Positions 8,490 through 17,418 of a stretch of 64,000 nt of DNA are shown one piece after another (position 1 is the stretch's first letter; each line of letters starts with the position of its first letter). The position numbers were made by a program, and so were the translations under genes. Source of the stretch: Terrimonas sp. (lineage in GTDB: Bacteria > Bacteroidota > Bacteroidia > Chitinophagales > Chitinophagaceae). Under the pieces are notes generated by a model, which did not search any database, was not told the origin of the DNA, and saw only the letters and a list, made by a program, of their open reading frames with translations. Location: contig WGMO01000001.1 of assembly GCA_016125075.1 (NCBI GenBank), positions 124,001 to 188,000 on the forward strand, read 5' to 3'.

Positions 8490-10106
8490 ATGTCAAACCC
8501 CTTATTAAGATCAGGTTACCGGCTGGAAACAAAACAATTATTATTTGGCGGGTTCTGCTTAGTGCTGCTCTGTATTGCCTATATATCCCACCTGGGTTTC
8601 TTACCCCTGAATTATGAGAATGATGAGTCAAGACGTGCCCTTGTATCGGCAGAAATGATCTTTTCAAAGAACTATATCACTCCCACCCTGAACGGAGAAA
8701 TTTACCTGAATAAACCCCCGCTTTATAACTGGATCATCATCCTTTACTTCAAGCTATTGGGAAGCTTTTCCACGTTTGCGCTCCGGTTACCGGTTATTGT
8801 GGCCACGATCGGGATGGGCTTATCGATATACTATTATACCAAAAAGTACCTTCATCATACCATTGCCTTTTTCACTGCCTTTGCCTTTATGACGAATGGA
8901 CGGATCCTGATTTTCGATTCCTTTATCGGGTTGATCGACACCAGTTTTGCCTGGTTGGTGTATCTCAACTTTATCCTGATCTACCATTATGGTGAAAAAA
9001 AGAAGTATTACCAGTTATTTATGATCACCTACCTGATCGTGGCAGCCGGTTTCCTCATGAAGGGCTTACCGGCCATCGTCTTCCAGGGTATAACGCTGCT
9101 GACCTATTTTATCTGGAAAAAAAAGTTCAGGATCCTTTTCCATCCATCTCACTTTGCAGGTCTAGCCATACTGCTGTTGGTAATAGGGACATATTACTGG
9201 CAGTATTTTTCGATGAATGATATTGCCCCCTGGGTCGTTTTCTCGAAACTCATGAGTGAGAGTTCAAAAAGAACCGTAACCCATTACGGTATCGGTAAAA
9301 CGATAATCCATTTTTTTGTCTTCCCTTTTACATTCCTGTATCATTTTGCCCCCTGGACTATGTTTGTGATCGTATTCTTCCATAAACAATGGTGGCAACA
9401 ACTGATAAAAAATGATTTTGTGAGCTATTCATTACTGACAGCAGGTACGAACCTGTTGGTATACTGGCTTTCACCCGAAGTGTATGCCCGTTACCTGTTC
9501 ATGTTCCTTCCTCTTATGTATTCAGCATGGATTTACCTTTTCTTCACTCTGTTCAATCGTCATTCCTGGCAACACAAAACAATCGATATCATTTCCGTAT
9601 CAGCCTGCACCCTGCTCCTGGTCACTTTTTTACTGCTGCCTTTCCTGCAGGTTAAAATCACAACAGGTCATTACGTGGTCAAGTGTGTTTTCCTCGCCCT
9701 TGTGTTCGGAATGCTCCTTTTCATGTTGCTGAGAGAAAAAACAAACCGTTTGTACTTCCTCCTGTTAGCGGTAATTTTCTTCCGAATCGGCTTTAACTGG
9801 TTTATCCTTGAACCCAGAAAAGAAAACCTCGCACAATCCGAAAAGGATGCGCAATTGATAGCGGCCATTACAAGCGGCAGTAAATTGTATATTTTAAGAG
9901 GTGCAAAAGTTGGCAATTTTGACGCTAAGAGTTTCCAGATTGAGATAAAAAGAAAAGAGATTCTTAGGTATGCTGATACTATCCAGGCAGGAAATTTTTA
10001 TATCATAGACAGCAGCCAGGCTGCCGGGAAAAAAATTGTTCCCTATCTTTCCTTTCAAAATGATGTTTCTTATCATGGTATGCTGGTAAAATTTGAAACC
10101 AGGTGA
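8490..10106 (+). CDS. GT39/ArnT-like membrane glycosyltransferase
   Basis: This 538-residue protein is almost wholly hydrophobic, with about 11-12 predicted membrane segments. The first extracytoplasmic loop contains the acidic motif NYENDESRRALVSAEMI, followed by NGEIYLNKPPLYNW. Both are typical of dolichyl-phosphate-mannose/ArnT-type glycosyltransferases (GT39/GT83 clan), which use a polyprenyl-phosphate-linked sugar to modify lipid or protein at the periplasmic face. It sits between the repair helicase and pdeM, which looks like co-transcription without obvious functional linkage. A TAGCTTTA box (8464-8471) may provide its own promoter. A second GT39 paralogue is at 57654-59330. Confidence 0.85.
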   Translation: MSNPLLRSGYRLETKQLLFGGFCLVLLCIAYISHLGFLPLNYENDESRRALVSAEMIFSKNYITPTLNGEIYLNKPPLYNWIIILYFKLLGSFSTFALRLPVIVATIGMGLSIYYYTKKYLHHTIAFFTAFAFMTNGRILIFDSFIGLIDTSFAWLVYLNFILIYHYGEKKKYYQLFMITYLIVAAGFLMKGLPAIVFQGITLLTYFIWKKKFRILFHPSHFAGLAILLLVIGTYYWQYFSMNDIAPWVVFSKLMSESSKRTVTHYGIGKTIIHFFVFPFTFLYHFAPWTMFVIVFFHKQWWQQLIKNDFVSYSLLTAGTNLLVYWLSPEVYARYLFMFLPLMYSAWIYLFFTLFNRHSWQHKTIDIISVSACTLLLVTFLLLPFLQVKITTGHYVVKCVFLALVFGMLLFMLLREKTNRLYFLLLAVIFFRIGFNWFILEPRKENLAQSEKDAQLIAAITSGSKLYILRGAKVGNFDAKSFQIEIKRKEILRYADTIQAGNFYIIDSSQAAGKKIVPYLSFQNDVSYHGMLVKFETR

Positions 10107-10120
10107 TGCTGTAACCTTTG

Positions 10121-10837
10121 ATGAGGACCATTTATCTTTTAGCAGTAAATTCCAACAATCCCATTATCATTAAAATTTTGACACAACCTCTTTTATATAA
10201 GATCAATAACCAGCATTTCTGGATCAGCCCGGAAAGATGCATTTTCTGGGAAGAAAAGAAAACCTTGTTGCTGGCTGATCTTCATGCCGGCAAAACCGGA
10301 CATTTCCGGAAGTCAGGGATCGCCGTTCCGCAAAAAATCTACAAAGAGGACCTGCAGCGATTACTCACCCAGGTGTTATTTTTTAAAGCCGATAGGTTGA
10401 TGATCCTTGGCGATCTTTCCCACAGTAAGTCGAATAAGGAACTTGATCTGTTTATCAGATGGAGAAAAGACTTTCATCTCCTTGAGGTCGTGCTGGTAAA
10501 AGGCAATCACGATATCCTGGATGAGGCCTGGTACAGGGAAGGGGATATTACCGTCATAGAGAACCGGCTGGTGGAAGAAAAATTCTGTTTTCAGCATGAC
10601 GGGGAGACCGTTGTCATTTCTGAAGATATCCTTTATGCCTTTACGGGACATATTCATCCCGGTATCCATATCAGGGGTGTTGGAAAGCAATCCCTCCGCT
10701 TTCCCTGCTTTTATTTCACCGATGACATCTGTGTATTGCCTGCTTTCAGCCAGTTTACAGGATTATCCCCCGTCCGGCCCAAACCCGGGCACCAGGTTTT
10801 TGCCATTGTAGAAAAAGAAATCATCAGGGTTCATTAA
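10121..10837 (+). CDS. pdeM: Ligase-associated DNA damage response phosphoesterase PdeM
   Basis: This is a calcineurin-like metallophosphoesterase. Numbered from the ATG at 10121, the metal-binding motifs are LADLHAGK (D53, H55), LGDLSHSK (D98), GNHD (N129-D131) and GHIHPG further on. HFRKSGIAVP is characteristic of the PdeM subfamily linked to the Lhr helicase/ligase repair set. It probably acts as a nuclease or phosphodiesterase in DNA end processing. The start is uncertain: the ATG at 10121 gives 238 residues, while a TTG at 10178 (219 residues) fits family N-termini better and lies downstream of a TATCTTTT box (10133-10140). The stop overlaps the next ATG by one base (TAATG). Confidence 0.88.
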   Translation: MRTIYLLAVNSNNPIIIKILTQPLLYKINNQHFWISPERCIFWEEKKTLLLADLHAGKTGHFRKSGIAVPQKIYKEDLQRLLTQVLFFKADRLMILGDLSHSKSNKELDLFIRWRKDFHLLEVVLVKGNHDILDEAWYREGDITVIENRLVEEKFCFQHDGETVVISEDILYAFTGHIHPGIHIRGVGKQSLRFPCFYFTDDICVLPAFSQFTGLSPVRPKPGHQVFAIVEKEIIRVH

Positions 10838-11754
10838 TGGAGAAATTACTTAAAATAGCTTATGACCCCATTTATGCTCACCCTCTTCCCGAAGGGCATC
10901 GTTTCCCCATGATCAAATATGAACTGATCCCGGAACAATTACTTTATGAAGGACTCATCACTAAAAAAAATATTTTCGCGCCCGGTATCTGCCCCGATGA
11001 AATCGTCTTACTGACACACACACAAACATACTTTGACAAACTCAGGTTCCAACAATTATCCGAAAAGGAGCAGCGGAGAATCGGGTTTCCCCAATCGGAG
11101 GCACTGACAAAAAGAGAATTGATCATCACACAGGGAACCCTTGATTGTTGCCTGGCTGCCCTGGACCATGGGGTATCCTTAAATGTGGCTGGCGGCACCC
11201 ATCATGCATTTGCAGACCGGGGTGAGGGATTTTGCCTGTTGAATGATTTTGCAGTGGCGGCCAACTACCTGCTCAATAAAAAGATCGTACAAAAGATCCT
11301 GATCATTGATCTCGATGTCCACCAGGGCAACGGAACGGCTAAACTGTTTGAAGAAAATGAAAAGGTTTTCACCTTCAGTTTACATGGCAGGAATAACTAT
11401 CCCTTCCACAAGGAAAAGAGCGATCACGATATCGCCGTACCGGATGGCACCGATACGGCGGCCTACCTCCAGCTTTTATATGAGACATTACCAGCATTGC
11501 TGCAAGAACAGAAGCCCGATTTTGTTTTCTACCTTGCCGGGGTCGATATACTTGATACGGATAAGTTTGGTAAACTTTCGGTAAGCCCAGAAGGTTGCAG
11601 GAAGCGGGATGAATATGTTTTTAGCTTATTGCAGACAAAAGGAATTCCCTGCTGCACGGCGATGGGAGGAGGGTATTCGCCCAGGGTCAAAACGATTGTC
11701 GATGCGCACTGTAACACTTTCAGGATGGCCAAATCCATATTTGGATTGGATTAG
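10837..11754 (+). CDS. Histone deacetylase / acetoin-utilisation family amidohydrolase
   Basis: This 305-residue protein of the class II HDAC/AcuC/APAH superfamily has the zinc charge-relay motifs: GGTHHAF, GEGFCLLNDFAVAA, and the metal ligands in IDLDVHQGNGT and GVDILDTD. It is expected to deacetylate acetyl-lysine or acetylpolyamine substrates in the cytoplasm. Its start codon overlaps the pdeM stop by one base, so translation is probably coupled. The persistent neighbourhood with PdeM and the helicase hints at a link to DNA metabolism, but this is inference. Its 3' end overlaps the convergent DUF5916 gene by 4 bp. Confidence 0.88.
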   Translation: MEKLLKIAYDPIYAHPLPEGHRFPMIKYELIPEQLLYEGLITKKNIFAPGICPDEIVLLTHTQTYFDKLRFQQLSEKEQRRIGFPQSEALTKRELIITQGTLDCCLAALDHGVSLNVAGGTHHAFADRGEGFCLLNDFAVAANYLLNKKIVQKILIIDLDVHQGNGTAKLFEENEKVFTFSLHGRNNYPFHKEKSDHDIAVPDGTDTAAYLQLLYETLPALLQEQKPDFVFYLAGVDILDTDKFGKLSVSPEGCRKRDEYVFSLLQTKGIPCCTAMGGGYSPRVKTIVDAHCNTFRMAKSIFGLD

Positions 11755-14219
11755 CGTTTTCTTTTTAGCTGGTTATAATCAAGAAAATAAATAAACCGGA
11801 CGGTGAGTTCGTTTGCATGACGAAGTTGCAGGACCTGGTTGAAGTTCCTTAAATAATTTTTATACATATCTCCATCCACAAATTCCCCGTCACCCAGCCA
11901 GTTTTTCCATCCAAAAATAAAACGGCTTCCGGGACGGAAATCCCATGTCAGGAAAGCATCGATATTAAAATAATTAGGATTATTGATATAAGGGCCAATA
12001 CCCTGCCCCGGTACCCTTAACGATACAGAGCCATCATTGGCCACGGTATAAATTTCTTTAAAATTGACCCTGCTCCAGTAATGCCTTAAGCGCATCGTCA
12101 GGTTTAAACGGGATGTAAAGTTATAAACACCGGAAAACAGCGAAGTGAATTGCCTGATATTTCTTTTGGCCGCCAGGGGAGATCCATCGGTTTCCACGAG
12201 AAAACTGTTGCCCAGGTAATTCCTGGCCCTCAGGGCATCTGTATTCAGGCTCAGGGTAAGCCTGTCACTGAACCTATACCGCAATCCTAACTGATAGGCA
12301 ACCGTGGTGGTATTTATTTTTGGGGTCCTGGCATAAGTGGCCCCATAACTGACAAAGGCTCTTTTACGGCTGTCTGTACTCCCGGATAAAGTAATATAGT
12401 AGTTCAAAGGGTAGGTAAGATAATGATCTGGCGTTTGCTGCAATTCAAAAAAGTCATGCCAATAACCCGGGTTCAAAACACCGCTCAAAGTAACATCCCA
12501 GAAATTTCTAAACACCAGCAGACCCTTTGCAGACAGGTCTGTCCGGGCATACCGGTAAGGCTTATAGAGATAATTGGCGATGGCAAAGAATTCATAATTA
12601 TAGGTAATAAAAGTGGCAGTTGGTTTAAATATCTTGTAACTGATATCCCCTTTATAAATCACCTGGTTGGGGGCAGCCAGGTAACCCATATCCCTGGGGT
12701 CATACCGGTCGGATGTAATATCTCCCAACATATAATATTGCCAGTTTCCGCTAATCTTAGCCAATTTTAACGCAGCGCTGTAGCCGTCATAATTTTCATT
12801 ACCAAAGATTTTACTGTATTTGGCAGACCCCGAAACACCATATTCATTGTTCTTACTAAAAATGGCATAATCAAATGAGGACACATTTGCATTCCTGTTA
12901 TTACCCCTTTTCAGGACACTCGCATTGGTAAAAGTGACGAACGATTGCCCCCTGAAGGCCTTGTCCAGCACAATGATATTGTAGTTGCCTAATTGTTCGG
13001 TTTCGATGACGGAATCCTTTCCCGACACAGTATTGCTGATAACGGCATGCATGGGTGCCGTTACGGCATTAAAGATACCCAGCCCGAAATTTTTCTTATT
13101 GCGGCCGGAAAACTTGACGGCGTTATACAATTGTGTGATGGAAGGGTTTTTCTTTATTTCCCAGTCAGTATTTCCATTCACAAATGAGCGGACTTTTCCA
13201 TACCCGGAAGGCGTGGCCCCGATCCTTCTTGAATAAAACAAGCCGGCTTTGTTAAACAGTTCTGTGCCCTCTGTAAAAAAGGGACGGTTTTCCTGGAACT
13301 TCACTTCAAAAGGAGAAAGATTATTCACCACGTTATCTGATATCACCTGTCCAAAATCGGGAATCAGGGTGGCATCTACCGTAAAACTTTCATTGATGCC
13401 ATATTTTATATCCATTCCACCGTTTCGTAAAAAATCATTTTTATAACCAGAAGCCTGAGGGGTTGAACGAATACCCCCCGTGATATACGGAGAAAAACTG
13501 AGTCGCAGGGGTGGTTCGATATTTTGCAAACCCCTGAGGTCTCCAAACTGGTTCAGGAAACCATTTACCTGTGGATTGACGGGGTTCCAGAATGATTGTT
13601 CATTATTCCGCCTGATATGACGTAAAAAATTGATCCCCCAGTTTTGTACCGTCACTTTCGAAAAACGAAGGGAAATATAAGGGATCTTCATTTCCACTAC
13701 CCATCCATCCGATTTGATACTGACCTTGCTTTCCCATACAGCATCCCAGGTTTTATCACCATAATCATTAAACCCAACAGCAAGATTGGCCCCCATCCTT
13801 GCATCGGTCTGCACATTGGCAGCGGTTACGAGAAATTGAAAACCGTTTTGGTCATCGTTATAGGTATCAAAAAAAACAGAAAAATAATCAACATCCTGCT
13901 GGCTTTCACCATCCCTAACCGTAAACTGTTTGCGGATCATTGAAGGATCATCGTACAAATAAGCACCGATATAAATGGCTGAATTGTCATATAAAACCCT
14001 GACTTCGGTTTTTTGGGAACAGGCAAGTCCATAGTTTGGAAAATTCTGAATGAAATGGGTGGCTATTGGGGCAGACTGCCACACAGCTTCGTCTAGGTTC
14101 CCGTCAATTTTTGGAGGTAAATTTATCTTTACTGCCTCTAAGTTTCTTGTTTGGGCAAACAAGAAATTACAAACAATCAGTAAGGGTAAACAGATAAATT
14201 TTCTAAACTTCATAAGCAA
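11751..14219 (-). CDS. DUF5916 / carbohydrate-binding family 9-like outer-membrane protein
   Basis: The protein has 822 residues and an N-terminal signal (cleavage near residue 22, LFAQT). Residues about 25-215 form a CBM9-like domain (opening KINLPPKIDGNLDEAVW; DDPSMIRKQFTVRD). The remainder is a DUF5916 region rich in alternating beta strands and aromatic girdles (for example FKPTATFITYNYEFFA), consistent with an outer-membrane beta-barrel. ENRPFFTEGTELFN is a family signature. The family is widespread in Bacteroidota and its substrate is unknown. The gene is monocistronic and convergent with the HDAC-like gene. Confidence 0.85.
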   Translation of the reverse strand: MLMKFRKFICLPLLIVCNFLFAQTRNLEAVKINLPPKIDGNLDEAVWQSAPIATHFIQNFPNYGLACSQKTEVRVLYDNSAIYIGAYLYDDPSMIRKQFTVRDGESQQDVDYFSVFFDTYNDDQNGFQFLVTAANVQTDARMGANLAVGFNDYGDKTWDAVWESKVSIKSDGWVVEMKIPYISLRFSKVTVQNWGINFLRHIRRNNEQSFWNPVNPQVNGFLNQFGDLRGLQNIEPPLRLSFSPYITGGIRSTPQASGYKNDFLRNGGMDIKYGINESFTVDATLIPDFGQVISDNVVNNLSPFEVKFQENRPFFTEGTELFNKAGLFYSRRIGATPSGYGKVRSFVNGNTDWEIKKNPSITQLYNAVKFSGRNKKNFGLGIFNAVTAPMHAVISNTVSGKDSVIETEQLGNYNIIVLDKAFRGQSFVTFTNASVLKRGNNRNANVSSFDYAIFSKNNEYGVSGSAKYSKIFGNENYDGYSAALKLAKISGNWQYYMLGDITSDRYDPRDMGYLAAPNQVIYKGDISYKIFKPTATFITYNYEFFAIANYLYKPYRYARTDLSAKGLLVFRNFWDVTLSGVLNPGYWHDFFELQQTPDHYLTYPLNYYITLSGSTDSRKRAFVSYGATYARTPKINTTTVAYQLGLRYRFSDRLTLSLNTDALRARNYLGNSFLVETDGSPLAAKRNIRQFTSLFSGVYNFTSRLNLTMRLRHYWSRVNFKEIYTVANDGSVSLRVPGQGIGPYINNPNYFNIDAFLTWDFRPGSRFIFGWKNWLGDGEFVDGDMYKNYLRNFNQVLQLRHANELTVRFIYFLDYNQLKRKR

Positions 14220-14295
14220 TTGGCCTGTAAATATAATATAAATGTTAAGACAGGAGAACAGGGCCTTTTGCTGCTAAAATTCAAATTAATTTATC

Positions 14296-15045
14296 CTAGT
14301 TCATTTTCTTTTTCAGGGTATTAACTTGTTGATTAAGAGTGGTTACCATACTGGCTATTTGGTTAAGGTCCAATCTTTGCGTACTGACAGCCTTGCTGAT
14401 AATTACCTGTGCCTGCCAAATTTCCAGAATTTCATCTGTACTCAAAGAATAAGGCGGGTAAGCCGGGTTATCACTGATCAGGTTAAACTTATTCTTCAGC
14501 CTCCCATTTTTTTCAATCCGCTTATATACTATCCCTTCATTTTTGGAAACGACGATATAGGTGTTATTCGTCCTGATTTCCTCCGGAGATTCAATTTTCT
14601 CTCCGACAATTACCGAACCGCTGGGGGTAGGTAACATGGAATCACCGATAATTTCAAAAGCCCGGTAATTCCCCCCGGTCAGCATGGGCAGGGTAAATGT
14701 ATTCAGTTCGTCGATATAATCTGCATCGGCATAACCCGCCAGGTAACCGGCAGCTGCTTTTACCGGCACAAAGGGTATATCAGACCGGCCACCGGATAAT
14801 TTCAAGGCCCTTCTTTTTGCCAGGTAATTGCCCCGGTTATCACTTAAATCCTTCCGCAGGATATCATCCAGCGTTAGTTTGAACATATCACAAACGATTT
14901 CAAGGATATCGATGCGGGGTTCTGCACGCTCCTCTTCATAAGCGCCCACCAATGATCGTTTTATTCGCAGTTTATCCGCAAATTCCTGTTGCGTCCATCC
15001 CCTGAGTTTCCGGAGATATTTGAGATTTTTATTTGCTATCGCCAT
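14296..15045 (-). CDS. XRE-HTH / S24 peptidase-like repressor (CI/LexA-type)
   Basis: The protein has 249 residues. An N-terminal helix-turn-helix (about 8-62; RGWTQQEFADKLRIKRSLVGAYEE) is followed by a linker and an S24 domain with the catalytic pair Ser136 (IIGDSMLPTPSGS) and Lys175 (GIVYKRIEKN). The C-terminus is a short coiled coil. An Ala-Gly pair occurs in VKAAAGYLAG near residue 99, where LexA/CI proteins are cleaved, but whether cleavage happens is unproven. No prophage genes flank it, so it looks like a chromosomal stress regulator rather than a phage repressor. Perfect and degenerate palindromes directly upstream of its start (15050-15088) imply autorepression. Confidence 0.88.
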   Translation of the reverse strand: MAIANKNLKYLRKLRGWTQQEFADKLRIKRSLVGAYEEERAEPRIDILEIVCDMFKLTLDDILRKDLSDNRGNYLAKRRALKLSGGRSDIPFVPVKAAAGYLAGYADADYIDELNTFTLPMLTGGNYRAFEIIGDSMLPTPSGSVIVGEKIESPEEIRTNNTYIVVSKNEGIVYKRIEKNGRLKNKFNLISDNPAYPPYSLSTDEILEIWQAQVIISKAVSTQRLDLNQIASMVTTLNQQVNTLKKKMN

Positions 15046-15049
15046 AATA

Positions 15050-15088
15050 AACTAATTGAATTAGTTGCAAATTACTAATTTTTTTAGA
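15050..15088. promoter_or_regulatory. Predicted operators of the S24 repressor
   Basis: 15050-15066 is a perfect dyad: AACTAAT, 3-nt spacer TGA, ATTAGTT. A second, weaker copy starts with ACTAAT at 15074 and has its other half at 15083-15088 (four of six bases match). The two centres are about 23 bp apart, roughly two helical turns. The array begins 5 bp upstream of the repressor start codon and also lies upstream of surE on the other strand. Binding is inferred, not shown. Confidence 0.6.
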
Positions 15089-15123
15089 TATTCCGAATGT
15101 TTTCCAAAAGAAAAAATATCAGT

Positions 15124-15155
15124 TTTGGTCTTCACGAAAAAAGAAAACATTTTTG
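15124..15155 (+). promoter_or_regulatory. Predicted surE promoter
   Basis: A TTTG at 15124-15127 (-33 element) and CATTTTTG at 15148-15155 (7 of 8 to TAnnTTTG) are separated by 20 bp. Transcription would begin near 15162, downstream of the TTG that opens the longest frame at 15153. This supports the ATG at 15174 as the real start. Confidence 0.5.
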
Positions 15156-15173
15156 CAGCGAAATCAATCATGC

Positions 15174-15965
15174 ATGGCTAAAGCCAAAAAAAAAGAAAAA
15201 CCGGTTATCCTGATCACTAACGATGATGGTGTAACAGCACCCGGCATCCGTAATCTGGTTGCCGCCGTTAAGGACCTGGGAAAGGTGGTGGTGGTGGCGC
15301 CCGACAAACCCCAGTCCGGAATGGGACATGCCATCACGATCGGTTCACCTTTAAGATTGAACCCTGTTCATATTTTTGAAGGCATCGAAGCCTATCAATG
15401 CACCGGCACCCCGGTCGACTGTGTTAAACTAGCTGTCGATAAGGTGCTGCACAAGAAGCCAGACCTTTGTTTGAGCGGTATCAACCATGGTGCGAACCAC
15501 AGCATCAATGTCATTTATTCGGGCACCATGTCTGCCGCCGTGGAAGCAGCCATCGAAAGCATCCCTTCGGTCGGATTTTCACTCCTCGACTACAGTATCG
15601 AGGCCGATTTTTCTGCCGCAAGAAAATATGCCAGGATCATCGTGGAAAAACTGCTGCATACCCGTTTGGACAAGCACACTGTCCTTAATGTCAATATCCC
15701 GGCTTTGAAAGACGAATTGATCAAAGGGATCAAGGTTTGCCGCCAGGCCTATGCCAAATATGAAGAAGATTTTATTGAAAGAGATGATCCGCATGGAAGA
15801 AAATATTACTGGCTCACCGGAGAATTTGTCAACTTTGATAAAGGCCGGGATACCGATGTTTGGGCACTTGCCCACCAATATGTAAGCGTGGTGCCTGTAC
15901 AATTTGATCTCACTAATTACGTTCTTAAAGCTAAAATTGAAAACCTTTGGCAACATTCATCTTAA
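15174..15965 (+). CDS. surE: 5'/3'-nucleotidase SurE
   Basis: The protein has 263 residues from the ATG at 15174. An upstream in-frame TTG is rejected because it falls inside the predicted promoter. Conserved SurE features are present: ILITNDDGVTAPGI with the metal-binding Asp pair, VVAPDKPQSGMGHAIT, the CTGTPVDCVKLA segment and SGINHGANHSINVIYSGTMSAA. The enzyme dephosphorylates nucleoside monophosphates in the cytoplasm and is linked to stationary-phase survival. The N-terminus has a lysine-rich leader (MAKAKKKEKP). The next gene overlaps its end by 19 bp, so the two are probably co-expressed. Confidence 0.95.
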   Translation: MAKAKKKEKPVILITNDDGVTAPGIRNLVAAVKDLGKVVVVAPDKPQSGMGHAITIGSPLRLNPVHIFEGIEAYQCTGTPVDCVKLAVDKVLHKKPDLCLSGINHGANHSINVIYSGTMSAAVEAAIESIPSVGFSLLDYSIEADFSAARKYARIIVEKLLHTRLDKHTVLNVNIPALKDELIKGIKVCRQAYAKYEEDFIERDDPHGRKYYWLTGEFVNFDKGRDTDVWALAHQYVSVVPVQFDLTNYVLKAKIENLWQHSS

Positions 15966-16255
15966 AAAGGGATAACCTTAAACTTGGCATTGTGCTGGGT
16001 CTGCTGGGACCTGCCCTGGGCTTGGTTGTTTATTATTTTATCAAATTCCCTTCCACTGAATTCAGTGATTTCCTGGATGAATTTATCCATAATAATAAGT
16101 TGATCACCGGTATCGGCTCCTTATGCCTGCTGGCCAATGCCGTGCTGTTTACCATTTATATCAATACCCAGCGGGATAATACCGCAAAGGGTATATTCCT
16201 GATTACGCTTATTTATGGCGTAGCTATCCTGATCCTCAAACTCTTTAATGGCTGA
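15947..16255 (+). CDS. Small membrane protein of unknown function
   Basis: This 102-residue protein has three predicted transmembrane segments (about 14-32, 55-72 and 80-98) and a short basic N-terminus. The only start in frame is a TTG at 15947, inside the 3' end of surE, giving a 19-bp overlap. The gene is wedged between surE and lpxB, an arrangement that suggests one transcriptional unit. I do not recognise a named domain. The consistent hydrophobic pattern and tight packing argue that it is a real gene. Confidence 0.65.
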   Translation: MATFILKRDNLKLGIVLGLLGPALGLVVYYFIKFPSTEFSDFLDEFIHNNKLITGIGSLCLLANAVLFTIYINTQRDNTAKGIFLITLIYGVAILILKLFNG

Positions 16256-16295
16256 CACCCCGATAGTTTTCTTTTTAAAACCCCCCGGGTCTGTT

Positions 16296-16303
16296 TACTT
16301 TTG
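16296..16303 (+). promoter_or_regulatory. Predicted -7 element of lpxB
   Basis: TACTTTTG matches TAnnTTTG exactly and ends 5 nt before the lpxB ATG. A transcript from here would be leaderless or nearly so. No clear -33 TTTG lies at the expected distance. Confidence 0.45.
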
Positions 16304-16308
16304 CCGGG

Positions 16309-17418
16309 ATGAAATATTACATCATTGCCGGGGAAGCCTCGGGCGATCTTCATGGCAGTAATCTTATCAAAGAATTATTGAAACTGGATCCTTCCGCCAC
16401 GATACGGTGCTGGGGTGGAGACCTTATGCAGGCAACCGGCGCAGAACTGGTAAAGCATTATAAGGAACTGGCCTTTATGGGATTTTGGGAGGTCCTGAAA
16501 AATATCAGTACGATACTGGATAACCTGCGATTTTGTAAAAAAGATATACAGCTACACAAACCGGATACCCTTGTGCTGATTGATTACCCCGGCTTCAACC
16601 TGCGAATCGCGAAGTGGGCGAAACAACAAGGTTACCGGGTGATCTACTATATCTCCCCACAGGTTTGGGCATGGAAAGAAAACCGCGTGGAAATGATGAA
16701 ACAATGCATCGACAAAATGCTGGTCATCCTTCCTTTTGAAAAGGAATACTACCGGGAAAAATGGGATTGGGAAGTGGAATATGTTGGCCATCCCCTGGTG
16801 GAAGTGATGCAGCAAAAGCAATTGACCGTTTCGGAAATCACCGGCCCAAATAATATTGTGGCTTTATTGCCGGGGAGCCGGAAGCAGGAAATATTAAAAA
16901 AATTACCCCTGATGCTGTCTGTTGCCCGGTATTTTACCGGTTACCAGTTTATCGTTGCGAAGGCCCCGGGTATTGACGACGATTTTTATGATGCGATGCT
17001 GAAAAACCATGATAATGTTTCTGCGGTGAGCAACCGTACCTATGATATCCTGCTCCAGGCCAAAGCTGCTTTAGTTACATCCGGAACGGCAACCCTTGAA
17101 ACAGCATTACTGGGTGTTCCGGAAGTGGTTTGTTACAAGGGCTCATTTTTATCCTACCAGATCGGGAAAAGACTGGTGAAGGTCAAATACATTTCGCTCG
17201 TGAACCTAATCATGGATAAAATGGTTGTTCGGGAACTGATACAGGATGATTTGAATACTGAAAACCTCAAAAAGGCCTTATCGGATATCCTGAATGATAC
17301 CGAAATAATTGCTGCCCTGAAAAAAGATTATGCGCGGCTAAAGGAATTATTAAGTGTTGGGGGGAATGCATCGGCCAACGCAGCCGCATCGATACAGAAG
17401 TTCCTGCAAAAAAACTAG
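16309..17418 (+). CDS. lpxB: Lipid-A-disaccharide synthase
   Basis: The protein has 369 residues and belongs to the GT19 family. It joins UDP-2,3-diacylglucosamine and lipid X to form the lipid A disaccharide at the inner membrane. Diagnostic segments are YIIAGEASGDLHGSNLI at the N-terminus, AFMGFWEVL, VLIDYPGFNLRIA, YYISPQVWAWKENR and VALLPGSRKQEI. The C-terminal TSGTATLETALLGVPEVVCYK forms the nucleotide-binding site. A -7 box lies just before the ATG. Its stop codon overlaps the stop of the convergent DUF6728 gene by 4 bp. Confidence 0.97.
   Translation: MKYYIIAGEASGDLHGSNLIKELLKLDPSATIRCWGGDLMQATGAELVKHYKELAFMGFWEVLKNISTILDNLRFCKKDIQLHKPDTLVLIDYPGFNLRIAKWAKQQGYRVIYYISPQVWAWKENRVEMMKQCIDKMLVILPFEKEYYREKWDWEVEYVGHPLVEVMQQKQLTVSEITGPNNIVALLPGSRKQEILKKLPLMLSVARYFTGYQFIVAKAPGIDDDFYDAMLKNHDNVSAVSNRTYDILLQAKAALVTSGTATLETALLGVPEVVCYKGSFLSYQIGKRLVKVKYISLVNLIMDKMVVRELIQDDLNTENLKKALSDILNDTEIIAALKKDYARLKELLSVGGNASANAAASIQKFLQKN

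Noticed and set aside
14296-15045. Prophage repressor at the edge of an integrated phage
   Set aside because: No integrase, structural or lysis genes occur on either side; neighbours are chromosomal housekeeping genes.
15153-15173. A TTG start that would extend SurE by seven residues
   Set aside because: It lies inside the predicted -7 box (15148-15155) and upstream of the expected transcription start; the ATG at 15174 is preferred.
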